Source of the DNA: Streptomyces silvae
GTDB lineage: Bacteria > Actinomycetota > Actinomycetes > Streptomycetales > Streptomycetaceae
Direction of reading: 5' to 3'
Assembly (NCBI RefSeq): GCF_016745505.1
Contig: NZ_JAERUC010000064.1
Span: forward strand, 1-50,176
Length of the DNA stretch: 50,176 bases
In this document: positions 29,578 through 38,073 of the stretch, piece after piece
How positions within the stretch are numbered: the first letter of the stretch is position 1
Layout: each line of letters begins with the position of its first letter
Notes under the pieces: model-generated
Database searches by the model: none
The model's input: only the letters and a program-made list of their open reading frames with translations
What the model was told of the DNA's origin: nothing
Made by a program: the position numbers and the translations under genes

Positions 29578-30852
29578 ATGGCGGCAGTGACTCCCAGGGT
29601 CTTCGTCTCGCACCTCGCCGGCGTACCGGTGTTCGACCCGAACGGCGATCAGGTGGGCCGGGTCCGCGACCTGGTGGCGATGCTCCGGGTGGGCGGCAAG
29701 CCGCCACGGTTGCTCGGCATGGTCGTCGAGGTCGTGAGCCGGCGGCGCATCTTCCTGCCGATGACCCGGGTGACCGGGGTCGAGTCCGGCCAGGTCATCA
29801 CCACGGGCGTGGTCAACATGCGGCGCTTCGAACAGCGCCCGACCGAGCGACTCGTCCTCGGCGAGTTCCTCGACCGGCGGGTGCGCCTGAAGGAGACGGA
29901 CGAGGAGGTGACCGTCCTCGACGTCGCCATCCAGCAGCTCCCGGCCCGCCGCGACTGGGAGATCGACAAGTTCTTCGTACGCAAGGGACGCGGCGGAGCG
30001 CTGCGCCGCAAGGGCGAGACCCTGACGGTCGAGTGGTCGGCGATCAGCGGCTTCTCGCTGGAGGAGCAGGGGCAGGGCGCCGAGAGCCTGGTGGCGACCT
30101 TCGAGCGGCTGCGTCCGACCGACGTCGCCAACGCCCTGCACCACCTGACGCCCAAGCGCCGTGCCGAGGTCGCGGCGGCGCTGGACGACGAGCGGCTCGC
30201 GGATGTCCTGGAGGAGCTCCCCGGTGACGACCAGGTGGAGATCCTGGGCAAGCTGGCGGAGGACCGTGCCGCGGACGTCCTGGAGGCGATGGACCCGGAC
30301 GACGCGGCCGACCTGCTCTCGGAGCTGCCGGAGGCGGACAAGGAACGGCTGCTGGCCCTGATGCGGCCGGACGACGCCGCCGACGTACGGCGTCTGCTGT
30401 CGTACGAGGAGCGGACCGCGGGCGGTCTGATGACGACCGAGCCGATCATCCTGCGGCCGGACGCGACGGTCGCGGACGCGCTGGCCAGGGTCCGCCAGCA
30501 GGACCTCTCCCCCGCGCTGGCCGCCCAGGTGTACGTCTGCCGGTCGCCGGACGAGACCCCGACCGGCAAGTACCTGGGCACCGTGCATTTCCAGCGGCTG
30601 CTGCGTGATCCGCCGTACACGCTGGTCAGCTCGATCGTCGACAGCGATCTGGTCCCCCTGGCGCCGGACACGCCGCTGCCCGCCGTGACCAGCTATCTGG
30701 CCGCGTACAACCTGGTCTCGGTGCCCGTGGTGGACGAGAGCGGCTCGCTGCTGGGCGCGGTGACCGTCGACGACGTGCTGGACCACCTGCTCCCCGAGGA
30801 CTGGCGCGAGACGGACTTCCTGGGCGAGGGGGAGATCAACGGTGGCCGCTGA
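29578..30852 (+). CDS. MgtE-type cytosolic magnesium-sensing module without channel
   Basis: 424 residues. The N-terminal 160 hold a PRC-barrel-like region (FVSHLAGVPVFDPNGDQVGRVRDLV; later RRDWEIDKFFVRKG). An MgtE N domain follows with repeated short helices (ERLRPTDVANALHHL, RLADVLEELPGDDQVEILGKL, DDAADLLSELPEADKERLL), then two CBS domains (TAGGLMTTEPIILRPDATVADAL; SVPVVDESGSLLGAVTVDDVLDHLL). The five-helix transmembrane channel of true MgtE is absent: the chain ends after the second CBS. So it should sense Mg2+ or nucleotides rather than transport. The next gene, DUF1003, overlaps it by 11 bp and supplies two membrane helices. Counterpart by position: Rv1232c. The ATG has GAGGGAGG upstream. 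Confidence 0.93.
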   Translation: MAAVTPRVFVSHLAGVPVFDPNGDQVGRVRDLVAMLRVGGKPPRLLGMVVEVVSRRRIFLPMTRVTGVESGQVITTGVVNMRRFEQRPTERLVLGEFLDRRVRLKETDEEVTVLDVAIQQLPARRDWEIDKFFVRKGRGGALRRKGETLTVEWSAISGFSLEEQGQGAESLVATFERLRPTDVANALHHLTPKRRAEVAAALDDERLADVLEELPGDDQVEILGKLAEDRAADVLEAMDPDDAADLLSELPEADKERLLALMRPDDAADVRRLLSYEERTAGGLMTTEPIILRPDATVADALARVRQQDLSPALAAQVYVCRSPDETPTGKYLGTVHFQRLLRDPPYTLVSSIVDSDLVPLAPDTPLPAVTSYLAAYNLVSVPVVDESGSLLGAVTVDDVLDHLLPEDWRETDFLGEGEINGGR

Positions 30853-31402
30853 GGACCGCGCGAGGGCCGTGCCGACGGGTGCCTCGGGCATCGCGCGCCC
30901 GCCGCGTCCCCGGCTCGACCAGCCGAAGGCACCGCGGCGCCGGCTGCTGCCCGAGTACGACCCCGAGGCGTTCGGCCGGTTCTCCGAGCGCATCGCCCGC
31001 TTCCTGGGCACCGGGCGGTTCATCGTCTGGATGACCCTGATCATCATCGTGTGGGTGGTGTGGAACATCTTCGCGCCGCGGGAACTGCGGTTCGACCAGT
31101 ACCCGTTCATCTTCCTGACCCTGATGCTCTCCCTCCAGGCGTCCTACGCCGCGCCCCTGATCCTCCTCGCGCAGAACCGCCAGGACGACCGCGACCGGGT
31201 CACCCACGAGCAGGACCGCAAGCAGAACGAGCGCTCCATCGCCGACACCGAGTTCCTCAGCCGGGAGATCGCCGCGCTCCGGATGGGCCTCGGGGAGGTC
31301 GCCACGCGGGACTGGATCCGCTCGGAGCTGGAGGCCATGGTGAAGGACATGGAGGAGCGCCGGATCCTCCCGCAGGCCGAGAGTGACGAAGGTGACCGCT
31401 GA
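30842..31402 (+). CDS. DUF1003 membrane protein
   Basis: 186 residues. A basic N-terminal segment leads to two adjacent transmembrane helices (FIVWMTLIIIVWVVWNIFAP and PFIFLTLMLSLQASYAAPLILLA). Then comes the strongly conserved NRQDDRDRVTHEQDRKQNERSI signature and a helical cytoplasmic tail, all typical of DUF1003. The GTG start lies 11 bp inside the end of the mgtE-like gene, so translation is coupled. The family's role is unknown. Its invariable pairing with a channel-less MgtE module suggests a membrane partner or anchor, an inference from gene order. Confidence 0.93.
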   Translation: MAAEDRARAVPTGASGIARPPRPRLDQPKAPRRRLLPEYDPEAFGRFSERIARFLGTGRFIVWMTLIIIVWVVWNIFAPRELRFDQYPFIFLTLMLSLQASYAAPLILLAQNRQDDRDRVTHEQDRKQNERSIADTEFLSREIAALRMGLGEVATRDWIRSELEAMVKDMEERRILPQAESDEGDR

Positions 31403-31445
31403 GGGGCTACCCGCGCGTAGCCCCCGGCGCCGTACCATCGTCCGT

Positions 31446-32579
31446 ATGGCTACGGAAGACGCGGTGCGCGAAGCGCTGGCGACAGTGAACGACCCGGAGA
31501 TCCACCGACCGATCACCGAGCTGGGCATGGTGAAGTCGGTCGAGATCGATCCTGACGGTGTAGTCGCTGTCACCGTCTATCTCACGGTTTCCGGCTGCCC
31601 GATGCGCGAGACGATCACCAAGAACGTGACCGACGCGGTGGCCCGTGTCGAGGGTGTGTCGCGGGTCGAGGTCACGCTCGACGTGATGAGCGACGAACAG
31701 CGCAAGGAGCTCGCCTCCTCGCTGCGCGGCGGCACGGCGGAACGGGAGGTGCCGTTCGCCAAGCCGGGCTCGCTGACCCGGGTCTACGCGGTGGCGTCCG
31801 GCAAGGGCGGCGTCGGCAAGTCCTCGGTGACGGTGAACCTCGCGGCCGCGATGGCGGCCGACGGCCTCAAGGTGGGCGTGGTCGACGCGGACATCTACGG
31901 GCACAGCGTGCCCCGGATGCTCGGCGCCGACGGCAAGCCCACCCAGGTCGAGAACATGATCATGCCGCCGTCCGCGCACGGCGTGAAGGTGATCTCCATC
32001 GGCATGTTCACCCCGGGCAACGCCCCGGTGGTGTGGCGCGGCCCGATGCTGCACCGCGCGCTCCAGCAGTTCCTGGCCGATGTGTACTGGGGCGACCTGG
32101 ACGTCCTGCTGCTGGACCTCCCGCCGGGCACCGGTGACATCGCGATCTCCGTGGCACAGCTCGTCCCGAACGCCGAGATCCTGGTCGTCACGACCCCGCA
32201 GCAGGCCGCCGCCGAGGTGGCGGAGCGGGCCGGCTCCATCGCCGTACAGACCCACCAGAAGATCGTCGGTGTCGTCGAGAACATGTCGGGCATGCCGTGC
32301 CCGCACTGCGACGAGATCGTCGACGTGTTCGGCGCGGGCGGCGGACAGCGGGTCGCCGACGGGCTGACGAAGACGGTCGGCGCGGAGGTGCCGGTCCTCG
32401 GGTCCATCCCGATCGACGTACGGCTGCGTGAGGGCGGCGACGAGGGCAAGCCCGTCGTCCTGTCCGACCCGGACTCCCCCGCGGGCTCCGCGCTGCGCTC
32501 CATCGCGGAGAAGCTGAGCGGCCGTCAGCGCGGCCTGTCGGGCATGTCGCTGGGGCTCACCCCGCGCAACAAGTTCTGA
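31446..32579 (+). CDS. mrp: Mrp/ApbC-type Fe-S cluster carrier ATPase
   Basis: 377 residues. The N-terminal MIP18/DUF59 domain (EDAVREALATVNDPEIHRPITELGMV) precedes the P-loop domain with a deviant Walker A (SGKGGVGKSSVTVNLAAA), PGTGD, and CPHC (in GMPCPHCDEIVDVFG), whose two cysteines hold a bridging Fe-S cluster between subunits. It delivers clusters to apo-proteins in the cytoplasm. A TACCAT hexamer (31433-31438) ends 7 nt before the ATG and no ribosome site is seen, so the transcript is probably leaderless; longer in-frame starts upstream lie inside the promoter. Counterpart by position: Rv1229c. A 22-bp hairpin follows. Confidence 0.95.
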   Translation: MATEDAVREALATVNDPEIHRPITELGMVKSVEIDPDGVVAVTVYLTVSGCPMRETITKNVTDAVARVEGVSRVEVTLDVMSDEQRKELASSLRGGTAEREVPFAKPGSLTRVYAVASGKGGVGKSSVTVNLAAAMAADGLKVGVVDADIYGHSVPRMLGADGKPTQVENMIMPPSAHGVKVISIGMFTPGNAPVVWRGPMLHRALQQFLADVYWGDLDVLLLDLPPGTGDIAISVAQLVPNAEILVVTTPQQAAAEVAERAGSIAVQTHQKIVGVVENMSGMPCPHCDEIVDVFGAGGGQRVADGLTKTVGAEVPVLGSIPIDVRLREGGDEGKPVVLSDPDSPAGSALRSIAEKLSGRQRGLSGMSLGLTPRNKF

Positions 32580-32583
32580 GCGC

Positions 32584-32630
32584 CGAACGGGTGGGGGCGG
32601 CCTCCTGAGGAGGCCGCCCCCACCCGTTCG
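32584..32630. terminator. 22-bp hairpin between convergent genes
   Basis: Arms 32584-32605 and 32609-32630 pair perfectly over 22 bp around a 3-nt TGA loop. It lies between mrp and the convergent hypothetical gene. There is no T-run, but its stability suggests a bidirectional terminator. Confidence 0.85.
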
Positions 32631-32650
32631 CGTGTCGCCGAGTTCCGTCC

Positions 32651-33397
32651 CTAGCTCCGGCTGTCGCTCCCGTCCGGGTTCATGTGGCCGGTGACGCCCT
32701 CGGCCCCGTTCCGGTCCGCGTTCTCGTTCTCGTTCTCGTTCTCGTACGAGGCGATGTCGCCGATCACCGAGAATCCCAGGCCGTAGGCGCTCATGCCGCG
32801 CCCGTAGGCGCCGATGTGCACCCCTTCGGGGGCCGATCCCGCGAGCACCCAGCCGAACTCGGACTCGCGGTAGTGGAAGTCCACCGGCACGCCGTCCACC
32901 GGCAGCGACAGCGTCGACCAGGGGTCCCGGCCCAGATCGTCCGCGAGCTCGAACGCGGTTTCGATCTGCTGGTTCAGCCATTCGCCACGCAGGGTGTGGT
33001 CCATCTGCGGGGGCCAGGTGCAGTCCAGCAGGCCAGAGCCCGCCAGCCAGGCCGCCGACGAGACCGTGGTGGCGTCCAGGACCCCCGTGCCGTCGTCGCT
33101 GTGCCGCACGGGGCTGCTGCCCACGGTCACGACCACGGCGAAACGCGCCTTCTCGGCTCCCGCGTCCGCCCGTACGACCGGCTCCTCACCGTGTCCGGTG
33201 GAACCGTGCTGCACCGTGTCGTCCGCCGCGGCGGTGACGTGCATCAGCCAGCGCGGCCCTGTGAAGGCCTCGTCCAGCCCGTACCACGGGAACGATGCCT
33301 TGAGATAGCCGTCGACAGTACGCCGGGTCGCCGGCACCCCCTCTGCGGTGACTGTGCTGGGCGCACCATCCGCCCCTGCCCGACTCGTCGTCTCCAT
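32651..33397 (-). CDS. Hypothetical protein with Glu-Asn repeat (248 aa)
   Basis: 248 residues without signal peptide or membrane segment. Visible features are VDGYLKASFPWYGLDEAFTGPRWLMHVTAAADDT, split here by a variable linker, TWPPQMDHTLRGEWLNQQIETAFELADDLGRDPW, VDGVPVDFHYRESEFGWVLAGSAP and GYGLGFSVIGD-like hydrophobic stretches, suggesting a mixed alpha/beta fold of unknown family. The tail holds YENENENENADRN, coded by four TTCTCG units on the plus strand (32721-32744). The ATG follows a GAGGAGG site with an 11-nt gap. It converges with mrp and lies upstream of nothing obvious on its strand. Confidence 0.75.
   Translation of the reverse strand: METTSRAGADGAPSTVTAEGVPATRRTVDGYLKASFPWYGLDEAFTGPRWLMHVTAAADDTVQHGSTGHGEEPVVRADAGAEKARFAVVVTVGSSPVRHSDDGTGVLDATTVSSAAWLAGSGLLDCTWPPQMDHTLRGEWLNQQIETAFELADDLGRDPWSTLSLPVDGVPVDFHYRESEFGWVLAGSAPEGVHIGAYGRGMSAYGLGFSVIGDIASYENENENENADRNGAEGVTGHMNPDGSDSRS
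32721..32744 (-). repeat. Hexanucleotide repeat (TTCTCG)x4 inside a gene
   Basis: Four perfect tandem TTCTCG units encode the alternating Glu-Asn run near the C terminus of the hypothetical protein. Because the unit is six bases, gain or loss keeps the reading frame and only changes run length. Confidence 0.8.
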
Positions 33398-33521
33398 CTG
33401 CCCGGCCGCCTCCTCGATCTTTCATGATCCGGAGCGGCCCTCCCCCCGTGGGCATGGGCAAACGCGCAACCGGACAGATGGAGAATAGCCATACCGTCCG
33501 GACGAGTCGGGATTGACGGGC

Positions 33522-33998
33522 TCAGGTGGCGTCTGCGTCGAAGGGCGGGCGCTCGTCCGCGGCCGGCTGCGCGGGCTTCTTCAGGAGGTCCGGGGAGGAC
33601 TTCTTGAGAAGGTCCGGGCCGGCGGCTGCACCCGCCGCGGCGGCCGCCGTGCCGGTGGACGTGGCGCTCTCGCGGCCGTTCACCGCGTCGGTGACCTCGG
33701 CCATCTCCTTGCGCAGGTCGAAGCTCTCGCGGATCTCCTTGAGCCCCAGATCGTCGTTGCCGTCCATGAGCTGCTTGCGGACGAACGTCTTGGGGTTGAG
33801 GTCCTCGAACTCGAAGTCCTTGAACTGCGGACCGAGCTCCGAGCGGATGTCTTCCTTGGCACTGTCCGAGAACTCACGGATCTTGCGGATGGTGCGCGTG
33901 ACGTCCTGGATGACCTTGGGCAGCTTCTCCGGGCCGAATACGAGCACGGCGAGAACCACGAGCGTCAGCAGCTCGAGTGCGCCTATGTCATTGAACAC
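33522..33998 (-). CDS. tatB: Sec-independent (Tat) translocase protein TatB
   Basis: 158 residues. The N terminus FNDIGALELLTLVVLAVLVFGPEKLPKVI is the TatA/TatB transmembrane helix (about 5-22) with the FGPEKLP hinge, followed by an amphipathic helix (DVTRTIRKIREFSDSAKEDIRSEL). The C terminus is Ala- and Lys-rich and disordered. TatB sits in the cytoplasmic membrane and, with TatC, receives twin-arginine signal peptides. The GTG start at 33998 has GAGGAG 7 nt upstream. It lies downstream of htrA, anti-sigma and sigE, the same order as Rv1221-Rv1224. Confidence 0.93.
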   Translation of the reverse strand: MFNDIGALELLTLVVLAVLVFGPEKLPKVIQDVTRTIRKIREFSDSAKEDIRSELGPQFKDFEFEDLNPKTFVRKQLMDGNDDLGLKEIRESFDLRKEMAEVTDAVNGRESATSTGTAAAAAGAAAGPDLLKKSSPDLLKKPAQPAADERPPFDADAT

Positions 33999-34115
33999 CT
34001 TGCTGCTCCTCGTGTTCTCTGCGTGGTCTCCGCGTGGTCTCCGCCGCCAGGTCAGGGGCCCGGACCGCTCCACGGTACCCGGCGAAGCTGTCCGTGCGGT
34101 ACCTGCCGGTGGCTG

Positions 34116-36086
34116 TCAGGTGCCGCTCGCCGACCCCAGGGTCAACGTCATGGACAGGTCTTTGCCACCGCGGGTCAGGACGAGCCGGAGCTGGTCACCG
34201 GGCCGGTGGGCGCGGATCTTGACGATGAGTTCCTCGCCGCTGTGCACGCGCTGGCCCTCCACCTCGGTGATGATGTCGCCCGTCCTGATGCCCGCCTTGT
34301 CGGCCGGGCCGCCCTTGGTCACGGCCGCTCCGCCGTCGGACACCTTGCCTCCGACCTTGGCGCCGTCGCCGGTGAACTCCATGTCCAGCGTGACGCCGAT
34401 CACGGGGTGGGTGGCCTTTCCGGTGTTGATCAGCTCCTCGGCGACCCGCTTGCCCTGGTTGATCGGTATCGCGAAGCCGAGCCCGATGGAGCCGGACTGG
34501 CCACCGTCGAGACCTGATCCGCTGTCGGCCGCGCGGATGGCGCTGTTGATGCCGATGACCCGGGCCTCGGTGTCGACCAGGGGGCCGCCGGAGTTGCCCG
34601 GGTTGATCGGCGCGTCGGTCTGCAGTGCGTCGACGTAACTGACGTCGGTCCCGTCGCCCTTCTCACCGCCCGCGGTGATGGGCCGCTGCTTGGCGCTGAT
34701 GATGCCGGAGGTGACGGTGTTGGAGAGGTCGAAGGGGGCGCCGATGGCCACCACCGGGTCGCCCACCTGCACGTTGTCGGAGTTGCCCAGGGGCAGCGGC
34801 TTGAGGCCCGAGACGCCGGTCACCTTGACGACGGCCAGGTCGTAGCCGCTGTCCTTGCCGACGATCTCGGCCGGGGCGCTCTCCCCGCCGCTGAACGTGA
34901 CGGTGATGTCGCCGGTGGAGCCGGCGGGGGCGACCACATGGTTGTTGGTCAGGATGTGGCCCCTGTCGTCGAGGACGAAGCCGGTGCCGGTGCCGGACTC
35001 GGCGGTGCCGTTGACATGCAGGGTGACCACGCTGGGCAGGGCGCTGGAGGCGATCCCGGCGACGCTGTCGGGCGCCCGGCCGCCGCTGTCCCGGCCGGCC
35101 TGGGGCAGTTCGACCGTGGTCAGCCCGCCGTTGCGCTCGACGTACGCGCCGATGCCGCCGCCGATCCCGCCGGCCACGAGGGCGAGCAGCGCGGCGCCGA
35201 CGAGGAGCGAGCCGGGGCGGCCCCTGCGCGGCGGGGCGTCCGTCCCCTGGCCCGGGCCGGGGTGGCTCAGCGGCTGCTGGGGCGCGCCCCAGGGGTCGTA
35301 CCGCAGCCACTGCGAGGGCTGCTGCGGGCTCTGCTGGTCCTGTACGGGGGGCTGCTGACCGGGCTGGGCCGCCGTGTGCTGCGGCGGCACGGTGTGCCCC
35401 GGGGGCGGGGGCGGCCAGCCCTCGGCGTGTCCCTGGGCGTCCGGGACGGGCACGGGCGCGGGGAGGTGCGCGGCCACACCGTGGCCGTTCGTCCCCGCGT
35501 ACGGCGGCGGTACGGGGGTCCCGTGGGCCGGGGTCGCCACGGGGCGCTGCACGGGCGGCGCGGGCGCCCAGGGCCCCGGGCCGCCGTACGGCGGGGTGCT
35601 GTACTCGTCGGGCGCGTGCAGGGGCCCCGTACGGTGCGGGGGCTCGGCGGCGGAGGGCGCGGTGTCCGCCGGCGCGGCGGCGAGGGGCGCGGGGTCCATG
35701 AGCCGGGTGTCCGTGGGTGCGGGGCCCATGAGTGCGCCGGGCGCGGTGTCCATGGGTCCGTCGGCCGTGGGCGCGGGGCCCGTGGATGCACTGACCGCCG
35801 GTGCGGGCGCCGCCGGTTCCGCGGCCGGCGGCGCGGAGGCCTGCTGCCGGGGGGCGGGCGGTGCCGGGGTGAAGTCGCCGTCGTCGTCCTCGGGCGTGGG
35901 CGGTACTCCGGCCGCAGCCGTGGGCGCGGCCGGTCGACCGGCCGCCGCCTCTCCGCGCTCCCCGCCCGGGGGCGGGACCGTGCCCGCGTCGGGCGACGCG
36001 TCCTCCGGGCCGGCCTGACGGTGCCGTTCCCCGGAGGGACGGCTCCACCACTTCGTCTTCGGCCCGCTGGGCTTCCCGTCGTCCAT
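34116..36086 (-). CDS. htrA: HtrA/DegP-type membrane serine protease with PDZ
   Basis: 656 residues. The first 300 are cytoplasmic and extremely Pro/Ala/Gly-rich, then one transmembrane helix (GSLLVGAALLALVAGGIGGGIGAYV). The trypsin-like domain shows the catalytic His (LTNNHVVAPAG), Asp (DSGYDLAVVKV) and Ser (NPGNSGGPLVD). A C-terminal PDZ domain (AVTKGGPADKAGIRTGDIITEVEGQ) follows. It degrades or refolds damaged proteins on the outer face of the membrane. It is cotranscribed with sigE and its anti-sigma, as in mycobacteria (Rv1221-Rv1223). The start is the ATG at 36086 (MDDGKPSGPKTKWW). Confidence 0.95.
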   Translation of the reverse strand: MDDGKPSGPKTKWWSRPSGERHRQAGPEDASPDAGTVPPPGGERGEAAAGRPAAPTAAAGVPPTPEDDDGDFTPAPPAPRQQASAPPAAEPAAPAPAVSASTGPAPTADGPMDTAPGALMGPAPTDTRLMDPAPLAAAPADTAPSAAEPPHRTGPLHAPDEYSTPPYGGPGPWAPAPPVQRPVATPAHGTPVPPPYAGTNGHGVAAHLPAPVPVPDAQGHAEGWPPPPPGHTVPPQHTAAQPGQQPPVQDQQSPQQPSQWLRYDPWGAPQQPLSHPGPGQGTDAPPRRGRPGSLLVGAALLALVAGGIGGGIGAYVERNGGLTTVELPQAGRDSGGRAPDSVAGIASSALPSVVTLHVNGTAESGTGTGFVLDDRGHILTNNHVVAPAGSTGDITVTFSGGESAPAEIVGKDSGYDLAVVKVTGVSGLKPLPLGNSDNVQVGDPVVAIGAPFDLSNTVTSGIISAKQRPITAGGEKGDGTDVSYVDALQTDAPINPGNSGGPLVDTEARVIGINSAIRAADSGSGLDGGQSGSIGLGFAIPINQGKRVAEELINTGKATHPVIGVTLDMEFTGDGAKVGGKVSDGGAAVTKGGPADKAGIRTGDIITEVEGQRVHSGEELIVKIRAHRPGDQLRLVLTRGGKDLSMTLTLGSASGT

Positions 36087-36175
36087 GCTCTCCCCGCAAC
36101 TGGCCCTTGCACGCCTCACGGAGGCGTCCCTCCCGGAATTCAACCAGGTTTGCGAATCCCCGCGCAGGGTCCTGG

Positions 36176-37138
36176 TCAGCGCAGCGGGGTGAGCGGCATC
36201 GCGCGGTCGTACAGCGGCGGGGCGGAGGCCGTCGCGGACGGCGCGGACGGCTTCGGGTCCGCGCTCGCGCCGAGCCCCGGCGAGTACAGCGGGCCGGCGT
36301 CGGTCGGGCGTATCAGCGGCGGCACGGTCACGTTCAGCACGGGGAAGGCGAACGTGCCCCCGGTGAGGGCCGAGGTGCTCAGCAGCGAGGGCGCGGAGGC
36401 GGGCACCGGCCGGGCGGACGAGGACGGCGCGGCGCTCGGCCGGAGGTCCTGTCCCTCTCCGGCGGCGAGTGCGCCGCCACCGCTGCGGCTGGCCGCCGCA
36501 CTGGCGGTGCCGGTCCGCTCCTCGGCGTCGAGGGGGGTCACATTGCTGCCCGTGCCCTCGGCGCTGAGCGGTGAGTCGGGGCTGTGGTCGAGCGGGAGGG
36601 AGCCTCCCAGCGCGATGGCCGCGAGCGAGACCGCGCTGGCCGCGACGAAGGCGAAGCGCCGGGCGCGCCAGGGGGAACGGTCCGGCTCCCGGGCCACGTC
36701 GTGGATGCGGAAGCCCGTACCGGACGCGCCGCCCGGCAGCACGGCGGTCGAGCCGTGGGCGGTGGGGAGATATCCGAAGCCGTCCAGCGGGGAGCGCGGC
36801 TGTTCGCCGGGCCCGCCGGGGTGCACCACCGGGAAGACCCCGTCCCCGAAGCGCCGGCGGCCGCGCGGCCCGTCGCCCGGACCGTCGTCACCGCCGCTGG
36901 GGCCCCCGGGGAGGCCCTGCAGACGGGCGAGGAAGCCCTCGGAGGGCGAAGGCGCGGCGGAGGTCGCGAAGGCGCTCTTCAGCCGCCGCTGGGCATCGGC
37001 CTCGGCCTTGCACCTGGAACAGGTCGCCAGATGGGCCAGGACCCGCTCCCGGGCATCGTGTTTGAGCTCGCCGTCGACAAGCGCGGCGAGGCGGTCCCCC
37101 AGATGCTGCTCCGCGGGGGTCGGACCTGTGCCACTCAC
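36176..37138 (-). CDS. rseA: Zinc-containing anti-sigma factor (RseA type)
   Basis: 320 residues. The N-terminal ZAS domain contains [29 protein letters not shown] then SRC, giving the H-x3-C-x2-C zinc motif used by anti-sigma factors to bind their ECF sigma partner. A single transmembrane helix ([20 protein letters not shown]) lies near residue 180, so the domain faces the cytoplasm and a 110-residue Ser/Pro-rich tail is outside. The GTG start overlaps the sigE stop by 4 bp (GTGA), coupling the two. Its release from SigE likely involves phosphorylation or proteolysis, by analogy with M. tuberculosis Rv1222. Confidence 0.93.
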   Translation of the reverse strand: MSGTGPTPAEQHLGDRLAALVDGELKHDARERVLAHLATCSRCKAEADAQRRLKSAFATSAAPSPSEGFLARLQGLPGGPSGGDDGPGDGPRGRRRFGDGVFPVVHPGGPGEQPRSPLDGFGYLPTAHGSTAVLPGGASGTGFRIHDVAREPDRSPWRARRFAFVAASAVSLAAIALGGSLPLDHSPDSPLSAEGTGSNVTPLDAEERTGTASAAASRSGGGALAAGEGQDLRPSAAPSSSARPVPASAPSLLSTSALTGGTFAFPVLNVTVPPLIRPTDAGPLYSPGLGASADPKPSAPSATASAPPLYDRAMPLTPLR

Positions 37139-37896
37139 GCCGTGCCGCCCTCCCCTGCCAGGACCGCGTCCGCGAGGGAACGCTGCTCGGCGCGGGCCTC
37201 GGGCGAACGGTGCTTGAGCGCCTTGCGCAGGTGCGAACGGCCACGGTGGATACGGCTGCGCACCGTCCCGAGCTTGACGCCGAGCGTGGCGGCGATCTCC
37301 TCGTACGAGAGTCCCTCGATGTCGCAGAGCACGACCGCCGCACGGAACTCGGGCGCGAGCGTGTCCAGCGCCTGCTGGACGTCCGCGTCGAAGTGCGTGT
37401 CGTTGAAGACCTGCTGCGGGGAGGGCTCACGGCTCGGCAGCCGCTCGGCCGCGTCGTCGCCGAGGGAGTCGAAACGGATCCGCTGCTTGCGGCGGACCAT
37501 GTCCAGGAAGAGATTCGTCGTGATCCTGTGCAGCCAGCCCTCGAAAGTGCCCGGCGTGTAGGTCGACAGCGACCGGAAGACACGGACGAAGACTTCCTGG
37601 GTGAGGTCCTCGGCGTCGTGCTGGTTACCCGTCAGCCGGTAGGCCAGGCGGTACACCCGGGCGCTGTGCGTGCTGACGATCTCTTCCCATGAGGGCGGGG
37701 TCCACGCCTGTGAATCCGCATCTGAGGCGAAGGTCGCGGTCGGTGCGGAATCGTTGGAAGAACGGTCAGCAATGTCGGTCACGGATTTCGGCTCACCCGC
37801 CGACCTGAGAAGACGCCGCAGCGCACCTCTCCGATCCACAGGCGCAGCCGCACCTCCCCTATCGGCTCTGGTGGTGTCCAGTGGAGCCCCTACCAT
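37135..37896 (-). CDS. sigE: ECF sigma factor SigE
   Basis: 253 residues. Region 2 is seen in [20 protein letters not shown] followed by [20 protein letters not shown], and [22 protein letters not shown]. Region 4 is [20 protein letters not shown] then [20 protein letters not shown], with the helix-turn-helix. The N-terminal 70 residues are an extension rich in Arg, Ala and Asp, as in M. tuberculosis SigE. It directs envelope-stress genes. The ATG at 37896 has GAGGTGG upstream; a longer start at 38001 lies closer to the promoter but lacks a ribosome site. A likely autoregulatory ECF promoter lies at 38024-38049. Confidence 0.94.
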   Translation of the reverse strand: MVGAPLDTTRADRGGAAAPVDRRGALRRLLRSAGEPKSVTDIADRSSNDSAPTATFASDADSQAWTPPSWEEIVSTHSARVYRLAYRLTGNQHDAEDLTQEVFVRVFRSLSTYTPGTFEGWLHRITTNLFLDMVRRKQRIRFDSLGDDAAERLPSREPSPQQVFNDTHFDADVQQALDTLAPEFRAAVVLCDIEGLSYEEIAATLGVKLGTVRSRIHRGRSHLRKALKHRSPEARAEQRSLADAVLAGEGGTA

Positions 37897-38023
37897 AGCC
37901 ACCTCGCCCGTTAGCTCCGGATAAGCCTTTTTACCTGCTGGTGTCCCGGTCTCCCGGGAGCAAGAGGCACATTCCGGGCCAGGCCACAGGGCCCGGTCCA
38001 CGTGTTCTCCCCTGCCCCCTCCT

Positions 38024-38049
38024 AACGCCTGGTCCCATCTGCGGGTTCC
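38024..38049 (-). promoter_or_regulatory. Candidate SigE-type (ECF) promoter of sigE
   Basis: On the minus strand GGAACC (38044-38049) is followed by 16 bp and CGTT (38024-38027). GGAAC and CGTT are the typical -35 and -10 of ECF promoters, including mycobacterial SigE. It would give a 5' leader of about 120 nt before the sigE ATG, and supports autoregulation. Confidence 0.6.
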
Positions 38050-38073
38050 CGGGTCCAGCGGATACAGTCACCG

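Noticed and set aside
34938..37217. 759-codon plus-strand frame over htrA and the anti-sigma gene
   Set aside because: Antisense to htrA and the anti-sigma gene; no domain recognisable.
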